Assembly: GCA_035771165.1 (NCBI GenBank)
Contig: JAWNZC010000313.1
Coordinates: 121,039-185,038 of the forward strand
Length of the DNA: 64,000 nucleotides
Origin: Paragorgia papillata
Lineage: Eukaryota; Cnidaria; Anthozoa; Scleralcyonacea; Coralliidae
Reading direction: 5' to 3'
Shown here in pieces: positions 9,463-21,313 of the stretch (position 1 is the stretch's first letter; each line of letters opens with the position of its first letter). Below the pieces are notes generated by a model that saw only the letters and a list, made by a program, of their open reading frames with translations, did not search any database and was not told where the DNA came from. The position numbers and the translations under genes were made by a program.

Positions 9463-10361
9463 TGTACAATTGATGTAAATTCGCTTTACACCAACATTCC
9501 TATACAAGAAGGAATTGACTCCTGCATTTCAGCACTAAAATATTTTTATACGAATGATTGCCCCCTCTTCCAGTTATTACACAATGTTTTGAATTCATTT
9601 TAAAAGAAAACTACTTTACCTTCAACAATCAACACTACAGTATTCGCAAAAAAAACACGGCACGGCATTGGGAAACAAAATGGCCCCGTCCCATGCCACT
9701 ATTTTCGTTGGAATCTTGGAAAATCCCATTGGGAACGGGAATCTTTACTGGATAATTGAAAACCCAGTGTTTGGTTTTGGTTTCCAGAGGATATTATTTA
9801 TGTTTTCTTTGAACTCTTTCGATAATATAATAAAATTTGCGGAAAAGTACTCCAACATGGAAGTCAATTTCTTGGATACCACCATGTGTATTGATGATAC
9901 ACTCAAATCTGATTTGTTCATTAAACCGACTGACTGTCTACCCCCTCTGCATTATAATTAGAGTAGCCTATAGTTTGTAGCCAAATGTTGAGATATCGCC
10001 GGGTGATCACAAACAAATCAGAGGTTTATCCAGAGGGCACAAAACCTGAGGGTGACGCTGTTGGCTCGGGGTCACCGGGGATACAGATATCCTTTCAGCT
10101 GTGGACAGGGCTCGCTCATACACCCAAACAGAACTTCTCGAACCCAAAGAAACCACCCACCAACCAATCCTTCCATTCGTAATCCCATATGACCATAACC
10201 TATCCAAACATCTGAACCACGTCCTAAGACAACATTGCTCATACATTGAGAATGACCAATGCCTCCCCCAGATCTTCCCAAATCCTTCGGTGGTGGCTTT
10301 TCAAAGACATAAAAACCTAAAAGAATACTTTGTGCGCTCCAAATATACTCAGAGGTCATGA
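9463..10361 (+). pseudogene. Penelope-like element reverse transcriptase relic
   Basis: Frames from 9463 give TIDVNSLYTNIP, then KENYFTFNNQHYSIRKK, GIGNKMAPSHATIFVG, EVNFLDTTMCIDDTL, LFIKPTD (to about 9935), and later RARSYTQTELLEP, LPFVIPYDHNLSKHL and HKNLKEYFVRSKYT (10101-10361). These are the ordered signature blocks of Penelope-like element RTs (DV.SLYTNIP, G..M.P..A, EV.FLD, KPTD, and the thumb/linker region with a PFV..Y...L motif). At least two frameshifts are present. The expected FIDD catalytic box is replaced by FQRILF at about 9782-9802, so the palm is dead. No GIY-YIG endonuclease follows. Confidence 0.75.
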
Positions 10362-11726
10362 AGAAACATTATTTTATATTCAACAACCATATCAACTTTC
10401 AAATTTTTAGGGATTTCAACAGTCCATAACGTGTACAAAAATAATATTCTACCGCTTATTTTAAACTTTCCAAGAAATTTTGTAAAGAAAAGTGAACAAT
10501 TACTTTTGACTTGACAGTTGACGGTTGATTTATTGTTAATACTCAGTACCATTTAAGATCCAGGCTAACCGTTGACCATGTTGACTTACTGCTGAGGAAT
10601 ATCTCCGTTAAAAATTTCTTAACCCTTTCAAACCGTTAGCGAATTATTTCTCTTATACCCTTCCACCAATAAAATGTTTATAATCTGATACTCATATATA
10701 TACATTAGCATCTACACATATAAACCAAATATAACTTCGGTGCAAAGTGTTTTGACTTTTTCGCCTCTTTTCGGCTATCTATCACGTATACCAACTGTTT
10801 CTTGGTCAATCTTTTATTTTAAAAGCAGGCATGCATGTCGTTCCAAGGCTTACTAGAGAGCAAGAAACATGCCTCCCATTCATGCTTGGAAGCTGATTAT
10901 TCATGACCTTTATGGGCGAAAATCGGACAGCTCGTTTCCACAAAGGTCTGTTTTTCGACTTCCTTCTACTTCAGCAGCCAGGTTTTCCGCATTCTATTCC
11001 ACCTGTTTCTGTCTTTAGTTTACCCTCATGGTCGACGTGTTGTTGTATACAGGGTGTAGCCACAAGTTAACCGAGGCCTTATGATAACTACCAGTTAAAT
11101 ATCCGAAAATATTTTTATAACAAAAAGATTAACGAAAATGAGCATAACTGGAACCAACAAACCCTTTCTCTGGAGTTCAGCTTATATAAAAAAAATTCCT
11201 TCTCCCCTCTCCATTTTTTATTTTATCAAGATACTAAGCTCAACTCAAAAACCCTTCCCAATCTCCCATACTAATTCAATAACACAAGCTAGAACACACA
11301 TTTAAAAAAAAAGTACTTTATCAAATCAAAAACACAGGTTTTCAACGACCCATATTTCCTCCTCCAAAATAAACCTTACTTACCGGATTGGACCAACATC
11401 CAACCTGTTTTGATGGCAGTTCTATTTTTTCCCTTTTAAAACAACACAAGATAATTTTAACATAAAATAAAAGGTTATCAGCTTATAATATCCAGGATGA
11501 TGTCAGCTACCATAATGAGCCAATAATGGAGTAACAAATTTCTGTTATTTATTGTTTAGCAAACTTATTTTATAAAGGGAGCTCATGTTTTTCGGTAGAA
11601 CCAAACCTAATCATAACTTATGAATTAATTAATAAAAATGCACTAGCTTTCTTAAATAAATTGTGTTTTTTTTAAATATTTCATTATTAGAATAGAACAT
11701 TTTAAATTTATCGCTATTTTCCATAG
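10362..11726. other. upstream intron or intergenic DNA, nothing recognised
   Basis: AT-rich DNA without a convincing ORF, RNA gene or repeat. If the SRCR exon at 11727 is not the first, this is intron sequence. Its 3' end (TTTTCCATAG) is a good splice acceptor. Confidence 0.4.
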
Positions 11727-12050
11727 GTATTCCTATCCGATTACAAGGACCATTTAACACATCTGGAACTGGACGCGTTGAAATATTTTACCAAGGAAGA
11801 TGGGGAACGGTTTGTGATGATAACTGGGACTTTAGAGATGCTCACGTGGTTTGTCGACAACTTGGCTTTCTAGGAGCTAGTGCAGCTCTTCAAGGTCGTA
11901 ATGTTTCCAATGGTAGGGGACAAATATGGCTAGATGAAGTTGATTGTACAGGAAATGAGCAGCACTTGGCAAACTGTGGTCATGATGGATGGGGAATAAA
12001 CGATTGTTTCCACTCAGAAGATGCCGGTGTACTATGTAATAATGGATCAG
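11727..12050 (+). CDS. SRCR domain exon 1 of a multi-exon receptor or secreted protein
   Basis: This exon of 324 nt (108 codons) has acceptor TTTTCCATAG before 11727 and donor GTAAAT at 12051. It is phase 1 at both ends, the usual symmetric form for SRCR exons. The frame reads IPIRLQGPFNTSGTGRVEIF, then GRWGTVCDDNWDFRDAHVVC, RQLGF, IWLDEVDC, LANCGHDGWG and EDAGVLC. The WGTVCDD, VCRQLG, W.DDV.C and HEDAGV.C motifs identify a full scavenger receptor cysteine-rich domain. Six cysteines are present; the two extra group-B cysteines are absent (GF replaces GC after RQL), so it is group-A-like. SRCR proteins are secreted or membrane receptors that bind ligands including microbial surfaces. No signal peptide or membrane segment is in this exon. 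The frame is intact, so it is likely functional. Confidence 0.88.
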
Positions 12051-12435
12051 GTAAATCAATTGCAAATTATTTAGCTCAATTCAGGAATGAAATTACTGCA
12101 AATACGAAAATGTGATATCTAAGGCGATTTTTTTCCAATCTAATTGGTTCCTGAGTGATCTTTGCAAACCGGTAAAGACCATTTATCGCTAAAATTGAAA
12201 AACTGAAATCAGAAAATTAAGCAAGTCAAATTGTATTCCGCATTTATATCATATAAAAATGCATTTATAGCAAAAGAAATAATTTAAATTCAACAATTTT
12301 TACGGTATTGAAGCGTTTTGGCTTATTTATTGTTTTGTTTGAAGTCGTGTCCTTTTGTCTTTGCTGATTGTACTCTCGATATTAAGAAATAGGATTTTTT
12401 TGTAAATACGTCGCTCCTTCGCCTTTCTGTCTGTA

Positions 12436-12903
12436 ATTAATGACATTTAAGGCACTACGAGGTTTGACACCAACTTACATATCAGAATTATTTGCTACTA
12501 GCCACAACGACGTATACAGATTGAGAAGCAATAATCGAAAATTATATTTACACAAACCAACAACAAACTTCTTAAAACATAGCTTTTCATCTCGCGGAGC
12601 CGTGCCTGGAACACTTTACCAAACGAAATTGTTGATAAATACGAGTATCTCTCAATCGAATCTTTCAAAAACTTAACTAACAAATATTATAACAAAGAGA
12701 AGAATTTGTCAACAGTTTAGTTTGTTAAATAAAAAAAATTGTTAAAAATTTGTACATAGATTTCTATATTTTTATCCATTCATTGTAAATAGTTAAGTAT
12801 ATATATACCTGTATTTAGTAAATACATGGCCCTTTGAAAACCAGAAAACTGAAAGGCCACCGTGTGAAAATAAGTTTAAATAATAAAATAATAATAATAA
12901 AAA
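12436..12903 (+). mobile_element. 3' end of a non-LTR retrotransposon, family 2
   Basis: An ORF at 12440-12676 reads MTFKALRGLTPTYISELF and then YRLRSNNRKLYLHKPTTNFL. This is the tail common to CR1/L2/jockey-like RT ORFs (K.L.G..P.Y...L; LR......L..P). A frameshift then leads to a stop, an UTR with GGCCACCGTGTGAAAATAAG, and an (ATA)n-like tail to 12903. The 3' end differs from the family at 1262-2937, so it is a second family. Strongly 5'-truncated. Confidence 0.7.
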
Positions 12904-15406
12904 GATTGCTGAAAGGATAATTTTCTCGTAATTTCCTCCCGCTCGATCAATAAGTTTTTAATTGAGAACTGTAGAGTATGTACAATGTTATCGTAGATGG
13001 CTAATGCGATATTTTTTTGACTACCGTTGACATAGTTTAGCTATAATGTCAGCGTGTCGCTGGCTTAATTACTTGCTTGTCTTGGACGACATTTACGTCA
13101 TATTCGACCGCCATGGCTACATATTCGACACGATTACCACAGATTCGACAAGATCCGCCAAGTATTTGAGAAGTACTCGCGCTGTTTGTAGGGGCTATAA
13201 TAATCGTAAGTAAAAACGAATCTTGTATTTGGGTTGCTCTTTTGAAGTGTCTCTATACTAATTTATAAATCTTTCCTTTTTGGACTGGTTTTTTATATTG
13301 ATCAGTTAAAGTAGTAGTTTCACAACTTTTACAGTCCTAGTTCATATGACTAATGGAGCAGCAGCATAAAACTGTATTTTATTGAAAATTTCAAAATTCG
13401 TCATTTTCAGACAATCCTGGACAAATTGTTGAGACACTTTGCCGTTTTTGACGATTTTCACTTGGTGTCCCAACCACATGTATGAGCAACAGAATGTTTG
13501 TGGAGTATAGAAGGGTTGGTGAATATGTAAATTAAATAAGAGCTCTCGTGCGGGTGAGAACTCTGCAGAGACTGTGCTACAGCGAACCCTTGCCCATGGA
13601 GGGGGTAAGGGGGAGCAGAGACGGGGGCTATTTTATTGAACTGTAAATCTTTTGCAATGTTACAAAGCTAAAACTGTATTGTATTGAAATTTAAAAATTC
13701 GTCATTTTCGGACAATCCTGGAAAAAATTGTTGAGAACAAGTGAAATGTATCTGGAATTGTGAATTTAATGTTCACCAAATCCATTATCCCGTTACGACT
13801 CACCTCATGGAGAAAGTCACGCCTCGTGATATATCTACCCTAGCGGTCTCCCGGGAAAGTTATAAAAGAAAGAAAACAAGTTTGCCTCAGAGAAGCGCCG
13901 GATTTCTTAATCTCGTACTTGGTCCAGTTTTACAGGAACTCGCAGAACTTGTATTAAAAAAAATCGTCTCACAGTAGCGTAATCATGTAAAGTTATAGAC
14001 CGCACAGAAGAAACGTCTCAAGCTCATCAACGTGTCAGGCAAATACTGACATATATATTTTGACTAATCGATTAAACTAAAGCGTCTAAACAATTTGCTA
14101 ACACCTAATGGCACCTCAAATGGAGGTCTTTGGAACTATACCTAATACGAGTATAGTAGATTTGCTAGAATATTGTTTGTCTTCTTATGCTGCCGAAATC
14201 TCTGATATACCGGAGTTAGATATTCTAGTTTGTAAAAGGGCTTGCGGCACTTAAAATTACAAGACGCCTGCTCAGGCGTTCACTCGGGCTACTGATTTAT
14301 GCAACTTGGCGTAGCCTGTGCACATCTAGAAAACGTGCGGAACAGCGCGCGCATAAGTGTTTGTTAAAAAGTACAACATTTTCAGAAGCAGTCACTAAGC
14401 CATGTAGAACCGCCTGAAACTGTTCGACTTAATTGTGGGTTATCGAGTATTAAAATTACGACTCCCAGTACAGTACGCACTTTATCAAGGCTAGCATATT
14501 AACTTCTTGACAAATCGAATAAAGTCTTCTATAAATATATGGACTTATATGATGTACTTCAGTCTATAAAGTCGTTGCGAGGTAAACATTAAATGCAGCC
14601 AAATAATTAAACGGATCTTAATACTTTTAGTAGACAAAACCTAGAGTGTTGGATTCGGCCAATTGAAACGATTATTTTCATATAACATATTTTTAAATCT
14701 TTCAAACAGAAAATATTTGAACATGTTTTGAAACACAAATTTCCATTTCCAAATGTAATACGACACATACATGATATCAAGACGACTAGACACGGAAAGA
14801 GTTCAACACATTTTTGACATTATATTTATTTGGTGTTTATAGCAAGCCGTTATATACTCGGTAAACAATATGAATACGTTGTTTGATGTACTGTGGCAGT
14901 GTCCCTTATGTTTCTGATATTTCTAGTTTTCAAGTGAAGCTTCCAACAACCGTAGACATTACTCGCTGGGACACTTCAGATTTTTCTTCTTCAAGCCCCA
15001 TCCCCTATTCAATGTTGAACAATATCCTGCGTTTATCAACTAGAATAAAAAAAAAATATCAAAACACACACCAACAGACACTAGTGAACAACAGTGAATA
15101 GGGGTAGAGGGGGGAAAGCCTTCAGTGTCCCAACATTATTGCCTTGGATTGTAGGTACTGCTGTCAACACAGCATTTGTAACTTCTCTATTATGTCTTCA
15201 TCGACAAACCTTCGTGCTCTCATTCTGGAAAATTTTTGCAATAGTTGTTAGATTTGGAAGTCTTAAATACTTCGGTTTTCCGTTTCGATATGGCTCGTCA
15301 TGAATCTTTTAAACGTAGGTGTACCGCGATCGACTGCCGTGTGCAGTAAAGTATTGGGAGCATATTTACGATCAAGACAGTTGTCAGCAACTTTACTGAT
15401 CAACTA
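12904..15406. other. intronic DNA with a 68-bp direct repeat and a dispersed motif
   Basis: Two copies of a unit of about 68 bp containing AAATTCGTCATTTTC and ACAATCCTGG lie at about 13370-13438 and 13671-13738, same orientation. The ACAATCCTGGACAAA word also occurs in the hairpin at 33861-33946. The motif CAAGACGCC(T/C)GCT at 14263 recurs at 31013. Otherwise no gene was recognised. Confidence 0.5.
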
Positions 15407-15898
15407 ATGATGTATCAACTTTTAAAATCTATCAATACCGTCGGAAAACAACTCGAACCAACTCGATCAAAGGCAAAGATCAAAGGTGTCCGAAAGAAAT
15501 ATCTCGAAAACAGGCCCCGTGGTTCGCAAAGCTGGATGGGAAGTATTGTGCAAAACTTAGAGTCGGCACGAGTAATAAGAATCTTATCGAAAACGCTCAA
15601 GTGCTTGCATTGCTAGCACTCAAAGGAAAGAGAGACTCGGAAGATGTAACATAGTAAAAACTCTATTGCGGAACACGAATAAGAGAGCGAAAGCTCTGTC
15701 ACAGAAGATCAACCAGAAAGCGAGATATCTGGGGACGACGACAATATTCATGCTGAATCAACGGATCAGATGAATACATGGAATCATTACCAGGACGTAG
15801 CTTGCCTTAATTATCTAAGCAGTTGCCCTAGATGTTCTCATGTTCATGGAGAGACTTTGCAAATTATGAAAAACAAAATTTCATTTAGAACCACCACA
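15407..15898 (+). other. possible decayed coding sequence, unrecognised
   Basis: A basic frame at 15407-15616 (KAKIKGVRKKYLENRPRGSQ) is followed, in another frame at 15683-15898, by an acidic stretch (SSVTEDQPESEISGDDDNIH) and CLNYLSSCPRCSHVHGE, with a CxxC-like pair. The composition looks protein-like and not random, but it matches no family I recognise. It is probably part of a decayed transposon or gene copy. Confidence 0.3.
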
Positions 15899-16140
15899 TG
15901 AAATAACTCTGAATGTGTTATTTCATGCCCGGTATTTGTATTACCGACGACGTAAACACATATTATCTTAAATAAATATTATTCAACATTATGTCTAATG
16001 TTATATTTTTATAATTATTTAATAGTTGAGTCGGTTTCCTTCGTTTTTTGTAGGGATGTATATACCTCTTACCAGTATACAGATACATCCCGTGAATTTG
16101 CAATAAGCAATATCATTGCCCAATGCAACGGGACCTTGTA
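15899..16140. other. short AT-rich stretch
   Basis: Nothing recognised between the decayed ORF and the MITE at 16141. Confidence 0.3.
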
Positions 16141-16596
16141 TAAAGGCGGATTTCCAGTCCTCGCACGAAGCAACTTGCAGCTCGCTGCGAGTATTCGCAC
16201 GGTTTCCACTGTATTTCAACCACATGCAGCTCGTTGCGATAACACGCGGCTGATGAAGCGATAGCCGATCTCAAACAAATCGGTATTGTAAGAGAAAATC
16301 GAGATGAAAGTTCGATTAATTTATGTAATTTCTTCCTTCAATATCCATGCAAATTAACCATCATGACACGGTAATGATTTCTTTTGTGCAGTTTTCCTCG
16401 TGAATTACTAACGAGTTTGAAATGTTGACATAATTTGTTTTGATTGGTTTCTTTACTACGAGTACTTGCCGCGAGTAAAAAATAGTTCAAAATTTCCAAC
16501 TATCTGTCACGAGCGCTAAAATACTCGCAGCGAGCTTGCGAGTGCTCGCAGCGAGCTGCGAGTTGCTTCGTGCGAGGACTGTAAATCGGCCTTTAA
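16141..16596. repeat. MITE with CTCGCTGCGAG-rich inverted termini
   Basis: The left arm (AAAGGCGGATTTCCAGTCCT, then CGCACGAAGCAACTTGCAGC) returns in reverse complement at about 16500-16596 (GAGTTGCTTCGTGCGAGGAC ... GGCCTTTAA). Within the arms the word GCTCGCTGCGAG is repeated and is itself nearly palindromic. The element is about 456 bp with no ORF, a non-autonomous fold-back transposon. Confidence 0.75.
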
Positions 16597-17087
16597 GCGC
16601 CCCCAATCGAGTAGGTTACGCTGAACCCGCTTGTAGCGGCAGCGCCCTAAACGAGAGGCAAACTTTCAGTGTGTAACTGGTCTGTTATCTCAAAAATTTA
16701 TTACAGTTTGCCTAGAACATGAAATGTGGAACTAATACTAAATTAATGCGCATGTCATGCAACACTGTTGTTGTTTTTATAGTCAACTATCTAATAACAG
16801 TATATTGCGTGAATTTGCTCTAAAATTAGATCAATGGTAATCATTGAACCGATCATATCCAATTGTTATTTAAAACAAAACAATATGTCTTATTTTGCGT
16901 AAAAGATCGCGCGAGGCGCTTGTAATGATTTACACTGAAAAAGGTTTATATATATATAAATGGCGATTGCATTAAAAATAAAGATAGTTACCGCAAAAAA
17001 TTGTCAGCCTTTACACACACGATGTATGGCCACATTTGGTAAATGATGTATTTAGAAAACCTCTCAATAAATAAGTAAGTTATATAC
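16597..17087. other. intronic stretch, nothing recognised
   Basis: AT-rich sequence with no convincing coding frame or repeat. Confidence 0.3.
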
Positions 17088-17340
17088 CTCGAATGTTGGC
17101 TTTATGCCAGATACATTCCCTCGGAGGCTACGGCCTATCAGGGTATGTATCTCGCATAAAGCCTCCATCCTCGGTATATAATTATAAGTAATAGCATGGC
17201 ATTGAAGTTGATTAGTGATTAAATGTACCCAAAAGCTGAGGGATGTTTAGTAAAAGTCCCGAGGGCCCTTTTATTAAACCTCCCGAGGCTTAAGGGACAT
17301 TTAATCACTAAGCAACCGAAATGCCATGCTATCACTTTGT
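17088..17340. repeat. two consecutive fold-back elements
   Basis: At about 17088-17172, GGCTTTATGCCAGATACATT pairs with the later ATGTATCTCGCATAAAGCC around the centre GGAGGCTACGGCC. At about 17194-17335, TAGCATGGCATT pairs with AATGCCATGCTA, and TTAGTGATTAAATGT with ACATTTAATCACTAA. Both look like small palindromic MITEs. Confidence 0.65.
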
Positions 17341-17760
17341 AATATTACGGTTTCCGAGGAAGAAGAAAAGTAAAACAAGAACGCTTTTAGCGGAGTCTAC
17401 AACTTCAGAGCCAGTGAATAAGTTTTTGAGTTGTGATTAATACTATTGGGAATTCGAAAGTGTTCACGTTATGTACTTGTTAGTTATTATATGCATGAAG
17501 TAAGTGAACTTTGCACAAGTGAACTTTGGCGTAAACATTAGGTATGATTAGTTATTAATCGTACCTTATCTTTATGCATCGAGTTATTTAGAGATTAAAA
17601 ATGTGTGGGAACAATGAAAACCGATGTGGCCGTGATATTACTCTTACTTATTAGCGGAATAATTAGAAGCTGTCAACATGAGCCGGGCTAGCCCGACTAA
17701 CAGGGCTGACTCGTGTCACGAAATTCTTTTCTCGGTCGAAAAAATAGATTTGAATTTATG
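17341..17760. other. stretch between MITEs and BEL relic
   Basis: Nothing clear. GAGCCGGGCTAGCCCGACTA at about 17681 resembles words of the dispersed repeat at 27.5-27.9 kb. Confidence 0.3.
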
Positions 17761-18280
17761 TTAAGACTTCAAGAACTCTGGCCCTTTGATCCACCACGAT
17801 TCTGAGTGAAGTTCGCTGGCTGCAGCCCCCCTGGTCGCAATGTCTGCTACATTCAACTTCGTCCGCACGTGATGCCATTGCACAGGATCACTCTCCAATA
17901 TCACCTCGTACTCTGTTGGCGACAAACGGGCGGAAATTACGTGGCTCTCCATGGATCCATCAAAGCGCTGTTGTTGAATCTGACAAGTACGTTACATTAC
18001 GCATATTCAAATCTAGCTGCTCGCAGGTCGCCTTGGCGAGGCGTACGGCCAATTGACAACCCACTAATTCTCCTCGCGGGTTTGATATCGTCTTCAGATG
18101 GAGGAGACGAGTCGTCGCCATAAGCAGATGACACAATGTCTCTCCGTCGGTCGACGTAGCGCGCATGTAAGCGGCGGCTGCACATACGTCTTCGGAGGCA
18201 TCACAGAAAAGCACAAGCTCCTTTGCCCACGTCTTCGAGGGCAGACTGTAGATGTAACGCGTAACTGCGAAGGACTTCAA
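17761..18280 (-). pseudogene. BEL/Pao RNase H region relic
   Basis: The frame at 17960-18280 has KELVLFCDASEDVCAAAAYM with the catalytic-type Asp in FCDAS, then ISNPRGELVGCQLAVRLA and YLSDSTTAL. The frame at 17761-17952 continues with PVQWHHVRTKLNVADIATRG and ends at WWIKGPEFL. These are the hallmark motifs of BEL/Pao RNase H and its connection to integrase (W..V....N.AD..TRG; WW.GP.FL). The frame breaks near 17955. No integrase follows. Confidence 0.85.
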
Positions 18281-18311
18281 GGTAGCTATTTCCTCATCCC
18301 ACTTTGTCCAT

Positions 18312-19482
18312 TCAGCTGCAATTAAGGTCGGCTGGGAAAGGTGTATCCCAGTCTAGGCATCGGGACCACGTGCGTTGCAGCATGATATTTGCTCGCACAG
18401 AACGGAGTCGCCCATCAAAGTGGGTCGTACAAGCCTGCCAGTCTAGCAAGAATACCACGTTTCGTGCGTATATATAATAAATATATATAATAAATGCAAA
18501 TCCAAGAGTGTCGGATTGCACATCCCATCTGACACCAAGAGCTTGTCCAGACGACAACACTCCCAGCTGAAGGTTTTCATTCGGAACAGCTCGTCCAGCT
18601 TCCGGCATGGTCGATAACACTTCGGGTGATGAGGAAAGCCACTTGCTCATTGGAAAACCATAAGGTCTGTAACATATTTACACAAAGTCACCGCTACCAG
18701 TTCACTGGTACAGGAAGTGTAAAGGTCGAACACAAAAATATCACGTTTTACTACTGCAGCTGCTTCTGGCCACTGCTCCTTGTTGTCAGCCGTCGTAAGT
18801 ATCATGGCAAAGTTTGCTTCACACGGTGATGACTTGTCTCCAAACACCAAACAGTTCATCTCGTACACATCTGGCAGTCTCGTCGGATCCATATCACGCC
18901 ATAAATACCGGTGATACCTGCAGTCTTCCGGTCTCAAAGGAACGTGACAGAACATGTCAGAAAGGTCACCCACGAGTGCAACGAGTCTCTCGCGAAACCC
19001 CAACAAGATACCTGGAAGATCGTTGTGAAGACTAGGCACTGCTTCAAGTCAGTCGTTCAGGCACACACCGCATGTTTTGCAGCGGAATCGAAGTCAGCTC
19101 GCGGCAACGGCTTGTGTGGGTTCATCCCAAGGTGGTGTGGTAGCAACCATTGCTCCCCGTCTATGGCACGTTCTTCTGGCGACAGTTTACGTGCAAAACC
19201 CTTCTCTAAATATGCATTCGTAGCCTTGCAGTAACCCTCTCCTAGATTAGGATCGTTCTGCAAACGGCGTTCCACGGACTTCAAACGGTTCAAGGCTATC
19301 TCGTATTTGTTTGGTAACGGTGGTCTTTCAGCTTTAATTTCCACAGAAACCCAAGTTCGTAACCTGATTCTACCTGGCGACATATCTGACTCAGTACATC
19401 GCCCGATCTCTGTTCGCTGTGTGTATACGATGGAGCTGTCTCGCCACGAACTCCGAAGATGTCTATTTCCCATAACTTGCAT
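18312..19482 (-). pseudogene. BEL/Pao reverse transcriptase relic
   Basis: From the upper end, 19057-19482 gives RLKSVERRLQNDPNLGEGYC and AIDGEQWLLPHHLGMNP, the RT lead-in of Pao elements. Next, 18647-19039 holds MPSLHNDLPGILLGFRERLV, ALVGDLSDMFCHVPL with the catalytic Asp, VYEMNCLVFGDKSSPCEANF, and YVTDL where the canonical YVDD box is expected, so the second catalytic pair is damaged. 18312-18650 holds GVRWDVQSDTLGFAF, then an (IY)n stretch from a TA microsatellite, and IMLQRTWSRCLDWDTPFPAD. The enzyme is fragmented over three frames. Confidence 0.85.
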
Positions 19483-19991
19483 AGCTGGTGATTGGCATCC
19501 TCGTCAGCTTCTGACACCTGCAGGCGTAGGTTTCGCTCTCTTGGACCACTGACAGTTGGAATTGGACCGGCGATCACCCAACCCAAAGGCGTCAACTCAG
19601 CGTACGGCTCCGTATGTCCTCCACGCCTGACCTCCAACGATGCCATTAAGGCTCCGGCATCTAATCCAAGCAACACATCCACCGTCATCTCACCTACTGA
19701 CTCGACTGAAACGTCACGCAGATGTTCATACTGTTGCTTAATCTCCAATCAGTTAATAGCCTGCATAGGGGCGCAAATGTTCCTAATAGTCCATGTGCGT
19801 ACATTCTCTTTCGTTACTGATGGCGCAGACGGCAGTAGCACGCGCTGTGACTTAACGGTTTTACGAATCCCCCCAACGGCTTCAACAGCGAGATTTTGTT
19901 TTGGACCTTGAATATCTAGTTGATTTGCAAACTCGGTTCGGAGCAACGTCGTTTCGCTCCCGGAGTCTAAGAGTGCGGCCCCCATAACCAC
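19296..19991 (-). pseudogene. BEL/Pao aspartic protease region relic
   Basis: The segment 19749-19991 carries AALLDSGSETTLLRTEFANQ with the aspartic protease DSGS motif. After a stop it continues at 19296-19748 with VDVLLGLDAGALMA and EPYAELTPLGWVIAGPI, the conserved end of the Pao protease (LLG.D; T.LGW...GP). The catalytic Asp is present, but the in-frame stop between the pieces kills it. Confidence 0.85.
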
Positions 19992-20088
19992 TTACCCAGA
20001 GTCACTAACAAACGGGACAACAACGGTTTTTAGTGCAAATTTGCTAGTACTCGCCACGTTTGCTTGCGCTTTACCGCAGCGGACCTTA

Positions 20089-20322
20089 CCTTCGTGCGTT
20101 AATTACCTCGTCAACAAGAGGAACCTTAGGCGCGACGTGAAGCAACTGATGGTGACCTTTCTCACAGGAATCGACTCCACACATAGAAGACTTAGTACTT
20201 TGGCGTCGCTGATGACCACGCCTCAAGCAGCCAAAGCAGACCCTTTTAGACTTATGTATGTCCCAGCGGTTATTGACATCAACGGCTAAAAATGGCGAGC
20301 ATTCTGCCTCTGCATGCTTGCC
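20089..20322 (-). pseudogene. BEL/Pao zinc-finger region
   Basis: The minus frame reads VCFGCLRRGHQRRQ followed by CGVDSCEKGHHQLLHVAP. These are the C..C....GH and C..H..LLH motifs that lie between gag and protease in BEL/Pao polyproteins. The frame closes at a TAA on its 3' side (20086-20088). Confidence 0.8.
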
Positions 20323-20587
20323 ATCGCTATCGCATTAAGCACATTTTCTATGCGTTGTTTTATCAAAAGATGTCAGCATCGTTTGGCATCTTTGCTAAAA
20401 TTTCTGCTGAAATTACGCTTACGTAATGTTTTGCTCGTGCCTGGGCCCATTCAGCTAAACCCTTTACATCTTCAGACACCTGTTTGCGCACTATTTGCCG
20501 CACCCATTCATCTTTCTCGCTGGTGGGTAGCTTCCGAAATAATTGCGTGCAAAGAGGAATGCTGCGCAGCTCATGACTGCAATCTGG

Positions 20588-21313
20588 CTAGTCTAGAGCA
20601 AACACTGCAGCCTGTAGCACGTCGCCAAACCGTTCAAATCCTTCACGGCATTTTCCCGTAATATTTGGCCAATTGGTTATGCGGCGCAAATGAGCATCTA
20701 CAAATTTACGAGTGTCCCCATACCTATCAGTTAGCAACTTAACGGCCTTCCCATAGTCCCCAGACTCCCCCCTCAAACATGAAATCACTGCCCTAACAGA
20801 ATTATTTAGATGAGCCAACTTAATTGAACATGATAGAGTCTTATTCTGATCAACTAATATACGCCATAAATATGGCCACTTATCAGGATTTCCGTCAAAG
20901 GTCGGGACTTTTCCACCTTTGAGACCACTCGCCTTGCCGTACTGCGACTCTACCGACAGGACTGGAAGACTTTGTACACTGGTTGAATGTTCCTGATTAC
21001 TCGGGGACTCAACTTTACTTGCCTCAAGAAGATAGTTAGAGACGTCACCTAGGCATTCGGTTACATCGAACTCTAACTCCACAAGACAATTACCGTCGAC
21101 TTCAACAGATTCAGAATCGAGCTCTTCTAATCCTTTAGTTAAGTTACGAGCCTTTTCTCTCGCCTCTTCAAGACCCTTAGCATACTGACGTACCTTGGAA
21201 GTGCTGCCCTTGTCAGCGATTAACTCTTTAATGCGGTTTGCATTTCTTGTCACGCTTGATTTTGCAACATTTCTCTTCGCTCAACATTTTTCGATGTTGC
21301 TCACCTCAGGCAT
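20588..21313 (-). pseudogene. BEL/Pao gag-like region (DUF1759)
   Basis: A start codon at 21313 begins MPEVSNIEKC and meets a stop after ten codons; the frame is then open from about 21280 to 20588. The N-terminal part is Glu/Lys-rich (GLEEAREKARNLTKGLEELD) and predicts a coiled coil. It is followed by KVPTFDGNPDKWPYLWRILV and LNNSVRAVISCLRGESGDYG, matching the DUF1759 pattern (LP.F.G....W..F; KF..L...L.G.A). It breaks into another frame near 20588 (FGDVLQAAVFALD). This is the structural or gag-like part of the polyprotein. Confidence 0.8.

Noticed and set aside
10007..10359. Minus ORFs of 79 and 95 codons
   Set aside because: Antisense to the Penelope-like thumb region, which carries the recognisable motifs.
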